DNA of 64,000 nucleotides from Microbacterium phyllosphaerae (GTDB lineage: Bacteria; Actinomycetota; Actinomycetes; Actinomycetales; Microbacteriaceae): positions 930,001 through 994,000 of the forward strand of contig NZ_JAGIOA010000001.1 in the NCBI RefSeq assembly GCF_017876435.1, written 5' to 3'. This document shows, piece after piece, positions 22,630-30,850 of the stretch (position 1 is the first letter of the stretch; every line of letters begins with the position of its first letter). The position numbers were made by a program, and so were the translations under genes. The notes under the pieces are model-generated. The model did no database searches, was not told where the DNA came from, and saw only the letters and a list, made by a program, of their open reading frames with translations.

Positions 22630-23808
22630 GTGAGTGCAACGCGACGGCGACTGGGAGCAGGGACGATCATCGTCCTGGCGCTCATCGTCGTCGCGGTGGT
22701 CTGCATCGTCACCGGCATCCTTCCGCGCTCGGATGCCGGGGCGCTCGGCGCGCGCATCGCCCCTGTGCTCGGGTTCGTCGTGGCGATCACGATCGTCGCC
22801 GAGCTGGCGCGGGATGCGGCCGTGTTCGACGTCGTGGCGCAGCGCCTCGCGCGCTGGGGCCACGGACGGGTCATCCTGCTGTGGGTGTCGGTGGTGGTGC
22901 TCGCGGTCATCAGCACCGTGTTCCTCTCGCTCGACACCACGGCCGTGATCGTCACGCCGGTCGTCGTCGTGCTGGCGCAGAGTGTCGGCATCCCGCCCCT
23001 GCCCTTCGCGCTCGTGACCGTGTGGCTCGCGAACACGGCGTCCCTCGCCCTGCCCGTCTCGAACCTCACGAACCTGCTGGCAGCGCGGGCGATCGGCGAC
23101 GACCCGCTCTCGTTCCTCGCTCTCAGCTGGGCGCCGACCCTCGTCGGCGTTCTGATCCCCGCGCTGATCCTCACCCTGCGCCATCGGCGCACGCTCTTCG
23201 GCGGATACCGGGTGCCGTCAGGGGGACAGCCGTCTGATCGGGTGCTCTTCTGGGGAGCCTCCGCGGTGCTGCTCCTGCTGATGCCACTGCTCGCACTGAC
23301 GCACGACGTCTGGATCCCGGCAACGGTCGCTGCCGTGGTCCTCGTCGTGCTCTTCGGCATCCGTCGCCGGCATGTGCTGCGACCGTCGCTCGTGCCGTGG
23401 CAGGCGATCGCTCTCGCGGCGGCGCTGTTCGTCGTGGTCGAGGCCGCGCACGCGAACGGCATCCTCGACTTCCTGTCGGTGCTGGCCACCAGCGGCCACG
23501 CACCCGCCGAGCTGCTGCGCCTCTCGGCCGCGGGCGCGCTCGCCGCGAACGGGGTGAACAACCTGCCGGCCTACCTGATCCTCGAACCCGCAGCCGGCGA
23601 CCCGGTCGCGCTGATGGCGCTGTTGATCGGCGTGAACCTCGGGCCGCTCATCACACCCTGGGCCTCGCTCGCGACGCTGCTGTGGCACCACCGGGTGGTG
23701 TCGCTCGGCGTCGAGATCCGCTGGGGCAGCCTCATGCTCTGGGGCGCGATCGTGGCGGTGCCGACCGTGCTCGTCGCGACGCTCGTCCTCGCGCTGGTCT
23801 CGGGCTGA
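22630..23808 (+). CDS. SLC13/ArsB-superfamily permease
   Basis: 392 aa with about ten to eleven membrane helices. Motifs such as STVFLSLDTTAVIVTPVVVV, ANTASLALPVSNLTNLL and ANGVNNLPAYL place it in the ion-transporter superfamily of ArsB, NhaD and SLC13 carriers. ArsB-like arsenite efflux is one possibility. However, it is not linked to the ars genes at 52.6-54.8 kb, and anion or dicarboxylate transport is equally compatible. A leaderless GTG start follows a TACACT box. Confidence 0.8.
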   Translation: MSATRRRLGAGTIIVLALIVVAVVCIVTGILPRSDAGALGARIAPVLGFVVAITIVAELARDAAVFDVVAQRLARWGHGRVILLWVSVVVLAVISTVFLSLDTTAVIVTPVVVVLAQSVGIPPLPFALVTVWLANTASLALPVSNLTNLLAARAIGDDPLSFLALSWAPTLVGVLIPALILTLRHRRTLFGGYRVPSGGQPSDRVLFWGASAVLLLLMPLLALTHDVWIPATVAAVVLVVLFGIRRRHVLRPSLVPWQAIALAAALFVVVEAAHANGILDFLSVLATSGHAPAELLRLSAAGALAANGVNNLPAYLILEPAAGDPVALMALLIGVNLGPLITPWASLATLLWHHRVVSLGVEIRWGSLMLWGAIVAVPTVLVATLVLALVSG

Positions 23809-23834
23809 CAGGTCCCATGTGAAAGGTGGCATGC

Positions 23835-23846
23835 TGCAATACTGCA
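23835..23846. promoter_or_regulatory. Possible operator of the toxin-antitoxin pair
   Basis: TGCAATACTGCA is an imperfect palindrome about 30 bp upstream of the -10 box of the antitoxin gene, where a self-repressing AbrB-type antitoxin could bind. Confidence 0.3.
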
Positions 23847-23876
23847 AAGCAGCTTCCCCGCTTGCCTGCACGGCAG

Positions 23877-23882
23877 TACCAT
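23877..23882 (+). promoter_or_regulatory. -10 box of the antitoxin gene (leaderless)
   Basis: TACCAT is followed by 6 nt and then the ATG. Confidence 0.45.
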
Positions 23883-23888
23883 GGAGAC

Positions 23889-24200
23889 ATGTCCACCGCA
23901 GAGTTCCACGGATACGTCGGCGTGCAGAGCCGAGGTCTCATCGCCCTGCCAGCGAGCGTGCGTGAGCGCCTGCGCCTGAACGAGCCCGGAACCCAGCTCG
24001 AGGTGACCGAGCGTGCGGATGGGGTAGTCGAGCTGCGTGCCGCCGTGCCTGTGCCCGCCGAGCAAGCGTGGTTCTGGACCGAGAGGTGGCAGCAGCGAGA
24101 GCGCGAGGTCGATGCGCATGTGGCGGCTGGGCGCGTGGCTACGTTCGACAGCGGAGAGGCCTTCCTCGAGAGCCTCGATGCCGTCGAGCCCGAACAGTGA
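23889..24200 (+). CDS. AbrB/MazE-type antitoxin
   Basis: 103 aa. A swapped-hairpin AbrB-like DNA-binding domain occupies about residues 8-50 (GVQSRGLIALPASVRERLRL). A charged C-terminal region (about 55-103, WFWTERWQQREREVD) would wrap around the partner toxin. The stop overlaps the toxin start as GTGA, the usual coupling in type II modules. It is expected to neutralise the downstream toxin and repress its own promoter. Confidence 0.82.
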   Translation: MSTAEFHGYVGVQSRGLIALPASVRERLRLNEPGTQLEVTERADGVVELRAAVPVPAEQAWFWTERWQQREREVDAHVAAGRVATFDSGEAFLESLDAVEPEQ

Positions 24201-24508
24201 AGTTCGAGACGACCCCGAGCTTCGACGCTGATGTCCGCAGGCTGAAGTCGTCCCATCTCGCGGAGTTCCGGAAGATCCTGCGTGAGAAGTTCATCCCGGC
24301 CTGCGATGCTTTCGCAGAAGATCCGTCCACGCCCTGGCCGGCGTCGCTCAGGGTCAAGACCATGCGCGCCGCGCCAGGCATCCTCGAGATGACGTGGTCA
24401 TTCTCCTCACCCGACGGCCGCGCCACGTTCGAGATCGTCACCGTCGACGACGAACCCCGGATCCGGTGGCGCCGCATCGGAGACCACGACGTGTTCAGGA
24501 ATCCGTGA
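24197..24508 (+). CDS. RelE/ParE-superfamily toxin of a type II system
   Basis: 103 aa from GTG, beginning VKFETTPSFDADVRRLKSSH, a typical RelE-fold N-terminus. A basic central part (LRVKTMRAAPGILEMTWSFS) and a C-terminal strand with RWRRIGDHDVF follow. This arrangement resembles RelE-like ribosome-dependent nucleases, but individual catalytic residues cannot be assigned with confidence. The 3' end overlaps the convergent GNAT gene by 14 nt. No second copy of the module is seen. Confidence 0.75.
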   Translation: MKFETTPSFDADVRRLKSSHLAEFRKILREKFIPACDAFAEDPSTPWPASLRVKTMRAAPGILEMTWSFSSPDGRATFEIVTVDDEPRIRWRRIGDHDVFRNP

Positions 24509-25091
24509 CCGCCCACTCCTCCGCGAGGATGCCGTAGTTCATGCCGTCGAGCCACTGGCCCGAGCGGTGCAGCGCGGTCTTGCGACTGAGCTCCTCACGT
24601 CGCATCCCGAGCCGCTCCATGAGGCGCCACGAGGGCTCGTTGTCGGCGAAGCATCCGGCGTGCACCCGACGCAGCCCCAGCGCGCCGAAGCAGACGTCGA
24701 TCACCGCGCGGATCGCCTCGGTCGCATACCCGCGTCCCGTGTATCCCGGATCGAGCACCCAGCCGAGCTCCGCCTCGACACCCTTCGCCTGGTCGGTGAC
24801 CTCGAGCTGCGCCCACGCGTCGCCGATCCTGATCATGAGGTCGCCGATCGGCGCGGCGGGCTCGCCACCGTGCGGAAGCAGTTCGACGAGGTACATCGCG
24901 GCGAGGCGCTCAGGGTCGAGGTAGCGCTCGCGGAAGGCCTCGATCGTGTCGGGCGCGAGTCCCAGCCAGCGGTTCACATCGGGCAGCTGCCGCCACTCCC
25001 ACATCGCATCGATGTCGGGCGCCGTCATCGGCCGGATCTGCAGGCGCTCGGTGCGGACGGGCCAGACATCGGCGTGCGGCGTAGGGGTCAT
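24495..25091 (-). CDS. GNAT-family N-acetyltransferase (RimJ/RimL type)
   Basis: 198 aa. The GNAT fold is recognisable from RTERLQIRPMTAPDIDAMWE at the N-terminus, the acetyl-CoA-binding GYTGRGYATEAIRAVIDVCF in the middle, and FADNEPSWRLMERLGMRREE near the end. This subgroup acetylates N-terminal or small-molecule amines; the substrate is not evident. TAGGCT 6 nt before the ATG indicates a leaderless transcript. Confidence 0.9.
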   Translation of the reverse strand: MTPTPHADVWPVRTERLQIRPMTAPDIDAMWEWRQLPDVNRWLGLAPDTIEAFRERYLDPERLAAMYLVELLPHGGEPAAPIGDLMIRIGDAWAQLEVTDQAKGVEAELGWVLDPGYTGRGYATEAIRAVIDVCFGALGLRRVHAGCFADNEPSWRLMERLGMRREELSRKTALHRSGQWLDGMNYGILAEEWAVTDS

Positions 25092-25097
25092 CGCCCC

Positions 25098-25103
25098 AGC
25101 CTA
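25098..25103 (-). promoter_or_regulatory. -10 box of the GNAT gene (leaderless)
   Basis: TAGGCT on the minus strand, then 6 nt, then the ATG. Confidence 0.5.
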
Positions 25104-25138
25104 TTGAGCCTGTCGCCGCCAGCATCCGTCTCCCGCGC

Positions 25139-25199
25139 GTTCCGGTCGCAGTCTGTGACGCCGAGATCGCTCAGGAGCGGCACGAAGTGCGACCGGAAC
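25139..25199. repeat. Intergenic inverted repeat, TCCGGTCGCA family, copy 1
   Basis: The arms GTTCCGGTCGCA and TGCGACCGGAAC are separated by 37 bp. The same core arms with exactly the same 37-bp spacer recur near 57.4 kb. The right arm is part of the first unit of the adjacent tandem repeat. Confidence 0.8.
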
Positions 25200-25338
25200 C
25201 GAAGTCGAAGCTCAGGAGCGGCACGAACTGCGCTCGGAATCGGAGACGAAGCTCAGGAGCGGCCCGAAGTGCGACCGGAACCGAAGACGAAGCTCAGGAG
25301 CGGCCCGAAGTGCGACCGGAACCGAAGACGGAGCTCAG
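25169..25338 (+). repeat. Tandem repeat, four 41-bp units plus a partial fifth
   Basis: The units begin at 25169, 25210, 25251 and 25292, each starting GCTCAGGAGCGGC and ending in a GACCGGAACCGAAG-like segment. Units 3 and 4 are nearly identical and unit 2 is the most diverged. A 6-bp partial unit follows at 25333. 41 bp is not a multiple of three and no gene spans it. It fills the gap between the GNAT start and the end of the KimA-like gene. Confidence 0.92.
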
Positions 25339-25352
25339 AGGCGCCGCCCGCC

Positions 25353-27464
25353 TCACTCCTCGGGCGGGCCCTCGGGCCGGTGTGCGCGGCGTCCGTTCAC
25401 GACGACCGGGCGGCCTGCGCGCTCCTGCCCGGGCAGCGGGCGCGACCGTCGACCGTAGATCAGCTCCGACGAGTCGAGCAGCCACGGCACGAGCGTGATC
25501 GACACTCCGTGCACGAGCATCAGTTGGTTGGCGAGGCGGCGCGAGCGGCGGTTGTGCAGGAACGTCTCCCACCAGTGCCCCACGATGTACTGCGGCAGGT
25601 AGACGGTGACGACCGATGAGCCGTGCTTCGCGCGGTACTGCTTGATGAACTGCGACACGGGCTGGGCGAACGATCGGTACGGCGACTCGACGATCACCAG
25701 CGGGATGGGCACGAGGTGGTCGGCCCAGTCCTTCTGCAGCTGTGCGGCATCATCGGATGCCACGGCGACGTGCACCGCGAGGGTCTTGCCGTGCTTGGCG
25801 GCGATCGCATAGTCGACGGCCTTCACGACCGGCTTCTGCAGTCGGTTCACGAGCACGATCGCGAGGTCGCCGGTCGCACCGAACTTGGTGGTGTCGTCGA
25901 TCGCGATCTCGTGCTCGACGTCGCGGTAGTACCTCTTGACGCCCATCATCAGGAACGCGAGCACGGGGATCGCGAAGAACACGAGATACGCGCCGTGGGT
26001 GAACTTGGTGATCGTCACGATCAGCAGCACGGCGACGGTCATCGCGGCGCCCAGAGAGTTGATGACGAGGCCCACCTTGGCCGAGCGGCGATCGGATGCC
26101 GAGGCGCCGTCGACGCCCGAGTCCTCTCTGTCTTCGACGGGGCCGCGCAGCACACGTCTCCAGTGCCGCACCATGCCGATCTGCCCCAGCGAGAACGACA
26201 CGAAGACACCGATGATGTACAGCTGGATCAGCGTCGTGAGCTTGGCCTGGAAGATGACGAGCACGGCGATGGCGGCGATGCCGAGCACGATCATGCCGTT
26301 CGAGAAGACGAGGCGGTCACCGCGGGTGTTCAGCGACTTCGGTGCGTAGCCGTCGCGGGCGAGCACCGAGCCGAGCAGCGGGAATCCGTTGAAGGCGGTG
26401 TTGGCCGCGAGGAGCAGCACGCACGCGGTCGCCGCCTGGATGATGAAGAACATGATGCTGCCGCCGCCGAACGTCGCCGAGGCGATCTGCGCCATGAGGC
26501 TCGGCTGCGGGTTGGAGCAGTCGAAGCCGATCAGGTCGCACGGATTCTCGGCATAGTGCACGCCGGTGATCAGGGCGAGCGCCGTGAGGCCGGCGAACAG
26601 GCAGGCGGCGATCGAGCCCATGAGCACCAGCGTCGACTGCGCGTTGCGCACCTTCGGCGTGCGGAAGGCCGGCACGCCGTTCGAGACGGCCTCGACGCCG
26701 GTGAGCGCGGAGCATCCGCTCGAGAACGCGCGGAGGATCAGCAGGATGACCGCGGCCTGGCCCAGGTTCTCGGCGTTCACCGCGAACTCGGCGCTCGATG
26801 CGACCGGCGCATCGCCGAGGAACGTGCGGATGAGACCCGTCACGATCATGAAGCCGACCGACGCGATGAAGACGTAGGTGGGGATCGCGAACACGAGCGA
26901 CGCCTCGCGCACACCGCGCAGGTTCACGAGGATGATCAGGATCACGAAGCCGACGGCGAGTTCGACCCGCAGAGGATCGAGCCCGGGCACGGCCGAGATG
27001 ATGTTGTCGACACCGGATGCCACAGACACGGCGACCGTGAGCACGTAGTCGACCAGCAGAGCGGCGGCCACGATGACGCCCGGGATCTCGCCCAGGTTCT
27101 TGGAGGCGACCTCGTAGTCGCCACCACCCGAGGGGTACGCCTTGATGAGCTGGCGGTAGCTGAGCACCACCACGACCAGCAGCACCACGACCGCGATCGC
27201 CACGAGCGGGGTGAACGAGAGGAACGTGAGTCCGCCGATGAGCAGGATCATCACGAGCTCCTGCGGCGCATAGGCCACCGAGCTCAGCGCGTCCGACGCG
27301 AAGATCGGCAGGGCCATCTTCTTCGGGAGCAGCTGATCTTCGACCTGCTCGCTCGTCAGGGGGTCGCCGATCAGGATGCGCTTGGCGCGGGGAGGAGCAT
27401 CGGTGTTGTCCCGAGTTTCATCTGACACGTCGGGCGACTCTACGCCCGCGAACGCTTCCCTCAC
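25353..27464 (-). CDS. KimA-like APC-superfamily potassium importer
   Basis: 703 aa. A cytoplasmic N-terminus is followed by about twelve membrane helices (residues ~50-500) and a ~200-residue soluble USP-like C-terminal domain. SDALSSVAYAPQELVMILL, FSSGCSALTGVEAVSNGVPA and ARDGYAPKSLNTRGDRL match the recalled layout of B. subtilis KimA (YdaO), a high-affinity K+/H+ symporter. Annotation as a generic amino-acid permease is the alternative. The GTG used has GAGG upstream; a GTG at 27428 (VSDETRD) is also possible. A Pro/Arg-rich tail follows the last conserved region. Confidence 0.82.
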   Translation of the reverse strand: MREAFAGVESPDVSDETRDNTDAPPRAKRILIGDPLTSEQVEDQLLPKKMALPIFASDALSSVAYAPQELVMILLIGGLTFLSFTPLVAIAVVVLLVVVVLSYRQLIKAYPSGGGDYEVASKNLGEIPGVIVAAALLVDYVLTVAVSVASGVDNIISAVPGLDPLRVELAVGFVILIILVNLRGVREASLVFAIPTYVFIASVGFMIVTGLIRTFLGDAPVASSAEFAVNAENLGQAAVILLILRAFSSGCSALTGVEAVSNGVPAFRTPKVRNAQSTLVLMGSIAACLFAGLTALALITGVHYAENPCDLIGFDCSNPQPSLMAQIASATFGGGSIMFFIIQAATACVLLLAANTAFNGFPLLGSVLARDGYAPKSLNTRGDRLVFSNGMIVLGIAAIAVLVIFQAKLTTLIQLYIIGVFVSFSLGQIGMVRHWRRVLRGPVEDREDSGVDGASASDRRSAKVGLVINSLGAAMTVAVLLIVTITKFTHGAYLVFFAIPVLAFLMMGVKRYYRDVEHEIAIDDTTKFGATGDLAIVLVNRLQKPVVKAVDYAIAAKHGKTLAVHVAVASDDAAQLQKDWADHLVPIPLVIVESPYRSFAQPVSQFIKQYRAKHGSSVVTVYLPQYIVGHWWETFLHNRRSRRLANQLMLVHGVSITLVPWLLDSSELIYGRRSRPLPGQERAGRPVVVNGRRAHRPEGPPEE

Positions 27465-27543
27465 GAGATCCTCACGGAATCCCTACGGCGTGTCGAACGT
27501 CCCTAACGGAATCCTCACGGCCTCCGCGCGGTCGGTGCTGCGC

Positions 27544-27903
27544 TCAGTCCTGATGCGGGCGGGGCATGTACCACTCGGTGAAGGCGGTCGCCCGGCCCTC
27601 GGCATCCAGTCGGACGATCCAGAGGTTGACGTAGTCGCGCTCGGCCGGATACTTCGTGCGCCCTTCGACCACGACGAACTCATCGTCTTCGCGCACGATC
27701 CACCAGTCGAACGACCATGTGCCCGGTTCGTCGAGATCCTCGAGCCACCCTGCGACGATGTCGGCCCTGCCGATGCGCGGCTCGGAGTCGGGGCTGGTGA
27801 GGTAGATCGCGTCGTCGCTGAAGAGCGCCGCTATCTGCTGAGGGTCGTTCGATTTCCAGGCCTCGACGTACGCTTCAGTCCACTTCTCTCCTGCGCTGGT
27901 CAT
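27544..27903 (-). CDS. NTF2/SnoaL-like protein
   Basis: 119 aa, one cone-shaped NTF2-like domain: WTEAYVEAWKSNDPQQIAAL at the N-terminus, IYLTSPDSEPRIGRADIV in the middle, and a C-terminal strand ending FTEWYMPRPHQD. Members are enzymes or binding proteins of many kinds, so the function is open. The start is set by GGAGG 4-8 nt upstream of the ATG; the frame stays open further upstream without support. Confidence 0.85.
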   Translation of the reverse strand: MTSAGEKWTEAYVEAWKSNDPQQIAALFSDDAIYLTSPDSEPRIGRADIVAGWLEDLDEPGTWSFDWWIVREDDEFVVVEGRTKYPAERDYVNLWIVRLDAEGRATAFTEWYMPRPHQD

Positions 27904-27996
27904 GTCCTCCGTTCTAGACCCGGGTTCCGACATCGTCAACGGGATGCGACTCGATTTCTCATCGACGATGCACAGCCACTTCCGATCACGGACGCG

Positions 27997-28002
27997 TAAC
28001 GT
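27997..28002 (+). promoter_or_regulatory. -10 box of the alarmone-synthetase gene (leaderless)
   Basis: TAACGT, then 7 nt, then the ATG. Confidence 0.45.
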
Positions 28003-28009
28003 CGGATGC

Positions 28010-28708
28010 ATGACGTCCCTTCAGGTCACCGATGACGCCATCCAGCAGACTCGTGAGCTCCGCGATGAGTTCCAGCGCTTCCTGCGCGAGTACGAGTTCG
28101 GGATGCGGGAGGTCGAGACGAAGATCTCGATCCTTCGTGACGAGTTCACCCACCACCACGCGTACAACCCGATCGAGCACGTCAAGAGCCGGCTGAAGAC
28201 GCCCGACAGCATCGTCGAGAAGATCGCCCGGAAGGGCATCGCCGAGCCGGACTTCGAGCGCATCCGCACCGAGATCACCGACATCGCGGGAGTTCGGGTG
28301 ACCTGCAGCTTCGTCGCGGACGTCTACCGCCTGTTCGATCTGCTCACCGCGCAGGACGACGTGACCGTCGTCACGGTCAAGGACTACATCGCCACTCCGA
28401 AGGCCAACGGCTACAAGAGCCTGCACGCGATCATCGAGGTGCCGGTGTTCCTGTCGACCGGGGCGCTGTCGGTGCCGGTCGAGGTGCAGTTCCGCACCAT
28501 CGCGATGGACTTCTGGGCCAGCCTCGAGCACAAGATCTACTACAAGTTCTCGAACCAGGTGCCGTCGCACCTCGTCGAGAGCCTGACGGATGCCGCCGAG
28601 GCCGCAGCCGAGCTCGACAGCCGCATGGAGCGTCTGCACCGCGAGGCGCATGGCGTGCCGCAGCGCCAGCTCGCGCCGCCGCCCCCGCCGCACGTCGTGC
28701 AGGTCTGA
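28010..28708 (+). CDS. Small alarmone synthetase (RelA/SpoT synthetase domain, no hydrolase domain)
   Basis: 232 aa. The pyrophosphokinase core spans about residues 45-200: SRLKTPDSIVEKIARKG, the ITDIAGVRV strand, VKDYIATPKANGYKSLH and the VEVQFRTIAMDFWASLEHK motif. No HD hydrolase, TGS or ACT domain is present, so it resembles RelQ/RelP-type enzymes that make (p)ppGpp or pGpp from GTP/GDP and ATP. A short Pro-rich tail (LAPPPPPH) ends the protein. Control must be mainly transcriptional or by oligomerisation. Confidence 0.9.
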   Translation: MTSLQVTDDAIQQTRELRDEFQRFLREYEFGMREVETKISILRDEFTHHHAYNPIEHVKSRLKTPDSIVEKIARKGIAEPDFERIRTEITDIAGVRVTCSFVADVYRLFDLLTAQDDVTVVTVKDYIATPKANGYKSLHAIIEVPVFLSTGALSVPVEVQFRTIAMDFWASLEHKIYYKFSNQVPSHLVESLTDAAEAAAELDSRMERLHREAHGVPQRQLAPPPPPHVVQV

Positions 28709-28778
28709 CCCGCCCCCCGACGACCCGCCACCCCGCGCGGTGTTGCGCGGGGCCGCACGGCCCTGGGAGCATCGACAG

Positions 28779-29048
28779 GTGGTGAAGACGCAGCTGCCCC
28801 CGGTCTCGGATGTCGAGCGCACCCTCGTGGAGCTCCCCGGACTCGACCGCGGTCGTCAGCTGTGCGAGTGCGACCACGGCGATGACGAGGCGTACGCCGC
28901 GTGCGGACGCAAGGCGAAGTGGCGGGTGTCGGTCGACTGCGTGTGCGGAGAGAACCACCCGCGTCGCGTCGAGATCCTCTGCTCGAGGTGCCTGCGCACA
29001 CTGCGCGAACTGCAGGACCGCGACACCATCACCGCACGTCGCCTCTGA
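28779..29048 (+). CDS. Small Cys-rich hypothetical protein, probable zinc-binding
   Basis: 89 aa from a GTG. Seven cysteines occur as C29-x-C31, C42, C54-x-C56 and C68-x2-C71, with His33 and His60 nearby. The spacing fits one or two zinc sites or a small rubredoxin-like knuckle. It has no signal peptide. A weak GGGAG lies about 10 nt upstream, and a second GTG directly follows, so the start may be one codon later. It sits 70 bp after the alarmone-synthetase gene. I recognise no named family. Confidence 0.6.
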   Translation: MVKTQLPPVSDVERTLVELPGLDRGRQLCECDHGDDEAYAACGRKAKWRVSVDCVCGENHPRRVEILCSRCLRTLRELQDRDTITARRL

Positions 29049-29154
29049 CCCCGCCGCGTCCCGAGCCGCTCGAATCCGATGCCGCGACCATCCGTTCTCG
29101 CCTCCGCTCCGAACAACCCGAGACCACACCGTCCTCGGTGCGAAGGAGCAGACC

Positions 29155-30810
29155 ATGGCACAGCGCAGCACGGCAGAGAAGCGCGACACGAGCGAACGGC
29201 CGAGCAGGGGTAAGAGGTTCTTCTTCTGGGCTGCCCTCTCGGGTGTGATCAGTGGACTCGTCTTCCTCGCGACGGCCGAGCTGTTCGCGCTGATCTTCGC
29301 GCGCTCGGCCAGCCCCATCCTCGCCGTCGGCGGATTCGTGATCGACATCGTGCCTCAGCCGTTCAAGGAGTTCGCGATCGCGACCTTCGGCGAGTACGAC
29401 AAGATCGCGCTGCTGGTCGGTCTCGGTCTCGCGGTGGTGATCGCGTCGGCGATCGCCGGCATCCTGCAGCTGCTCCGTCCCCCGCTCGGCGTCATCGCCC
29501 TGGTGGTCGCGGGCGCGCTCTCCACCGCGGCGATCGTGACCAGGGCCGGTGTCACGGCCCTCGCCTTCCTGCCCCCCGTGCTCGGAACCATCGCGGGATC
29601 CATCATCATCGTGCTGCTGATCCGTCGGCTCAGGGCGTGGAAGGCATCCGTGGTTCCGGTCGCGATGGTCGACCGCAAGGGCGAGACCGCGGATGCCGAG
29701 ATCGCGGATGCCGAGGCATCGGACGCGAAGCCCGCCAAGGCGATGGGTCGCAGGCAGTTCTTCATCCTCGCCGGCATCGCCAGCGTCTCGGCAGTCGTGG
29801 TCGGCATCGCCTCCCGCACCGTGAGCATGACGGTCGCATCGGTCGCGTCGATCCGTGATGCCCTCAAGCTTCCCGCCCCGAAATCGACCGTGACCGTGCC
29901 GAAGGGCGCTGAGCTCGACATCCCTGGGCTGACCAAGCTGATCACCCCGAACAAGGACTTCTACCGGGTCGACACCGCATTGACCGTGCCGACCATCGAT
30001 CCCGAGTCCTGGCGTCTCGTGATCGACGGCATGGTCGACCAGCGCGTCGAGATGAGCTTCCAGGACCTCCTCGACATGGGGCTCGACGAGTATGCGGTGA
30101 CGCTCACGTGCGTCTCGAACGAGGTCGGCGGAGGCCTGGTCGGCAACGCCGTGTGGCTGGGTGTTCCGCTGCGCGACGTGCTGAAGAAGGCCGGAGTGAA
30201 GTCCGGCGCCGACATGGTGCTGTCGAAGAGCGTCGACGGCTACACGGCGAGCACGCCGCTGTCGGCCCTCACCGATGACAATCTCGACGCGATCCTCGCG
30301 GTGGGCATGAACGGCGAGCCGCTGCCGCTCGAGCACGGCTTCCCCGTGCGCATGGTCGTCCCGGGGCTCTATGGCTACGTCTCGGCGACGAAGTGGCTCA
30401 CCGAGCTCAAGGTCACCACGTTCGACAAGGACGAGGCCTACTGGACTCCGCGTGGATACAGCGCCGAGGCTCCGATCAAGTTCGCCTCGCGCGTCGACAC
30501 CCCGAAGGTCGGCCAGGCCGTCGAGGCCGGTCGCATCCCGATCGCGGGCGTCGCGTGGGCGCAGACCGTGGGCATCGAGCGGGTCGAGGTGCGCATCGAC
30601 GAGGGCGACTGGATGCCTGCGACGCTGTCGGCCCCGATCAACGAGAACACCTGGGTGCAGTGGTTCATGGAGTGGGATGCCACACCGGGGACGCACTACG
30701 TGGCGGTGCGAGCGATCAACAAGAACGGCGATATGCAGATCGAGGAGCGCGCACCGATCGCGCCGAACGGATCGTCGGGCTGGCAGCGGTCGCTCATCCG
30801 CGTCGCATGA
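29155..30810 (+). CDS. Membrane-anchored sulfite-oxidase-type molybdopterin oxidoreductase
   Basis: 551 aa. The N-terminal ~165 residues hold four to five membrane helices. A twin-arginine-like motif GRRQFFILAGIAS (residues 198-210) precedes a further helix and is odd in this internal position. The extracytoplasmic Moco domain follows (about 290-430), with the molybdenum-ligand Cys319 in VTLTCVSNEVGGGLVGNAVW. A dimerisation domain of the sulfite-oxidase type occupies the last 120 residues. Its electron donor and acceptor are unknown. AAGGAG precedes the ATG. It heads the Moco-biosynthesis genes, which presumably supply its cofactor. Confidence 0.9.
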   Translation: MAQRSTAEKRDTSERPSRGKRFFFWAALSGVISGLVFLATAELFALIFARSASPILAVGGFVIDIVPQPFKEFAIATFGEYDKIALLVGLGLAVVIASAIAGILQLLRPPLGVIALVVAGALSTAAIVTRAGVTALAFLPPVLGTIAGSIIIVLLIRRLRAWKASVVPVAMVDRKGETADAEIADAEASDAKPAKAMGRRQFFILAGIASVSAVVVGIASRTVSMTVASVASIRDALKLPAPKSTVTVPKGAELDIPGLTKLITPNKDFYRVDTALTVPTIDPESWRLVIDGMVDQRVEMSFQDLLDMGLDEYAVTLTCVSNEVGGGLVGNAVWLGVPLRDVLKKAGVKSGADMVLSKSVDGYTASTPLSALTDDNLDAILAVGMNGEPLPLEHGFPVRMVVPGLYGYVSATKWLTELKVTTFDKDEAYWTPRGYSAEAPIKFASRVDTPKVGQAVEAGRIPIAGVAWAQTVGIERVEVRIDEGDWMPATLSAPINENTWVQWFMEWDATPGTHYVAVRAINKNGDMQIEERAPIAPNGSSGWQRSLIRVA

Positions 30811-30838
30811 TGCCCGTGCGTCTGTGTGGGGCAGGACC

Positions 30839-30844
30839 TAGGGT
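30839..30844 (+). promoter_or_regulatory. -10 box of moaB (leaderless)
   Basis: TAGGGT, then 6 nt, then the ATG. Confidence 0.45.
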
Positions 30845-30850
30845 GGAGCC

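Noticed and set aside
25169..25338. CRISPR array
   Set aside because: The 41-bp units are contiguous repeats without unique spacers, and no cas genes are present.
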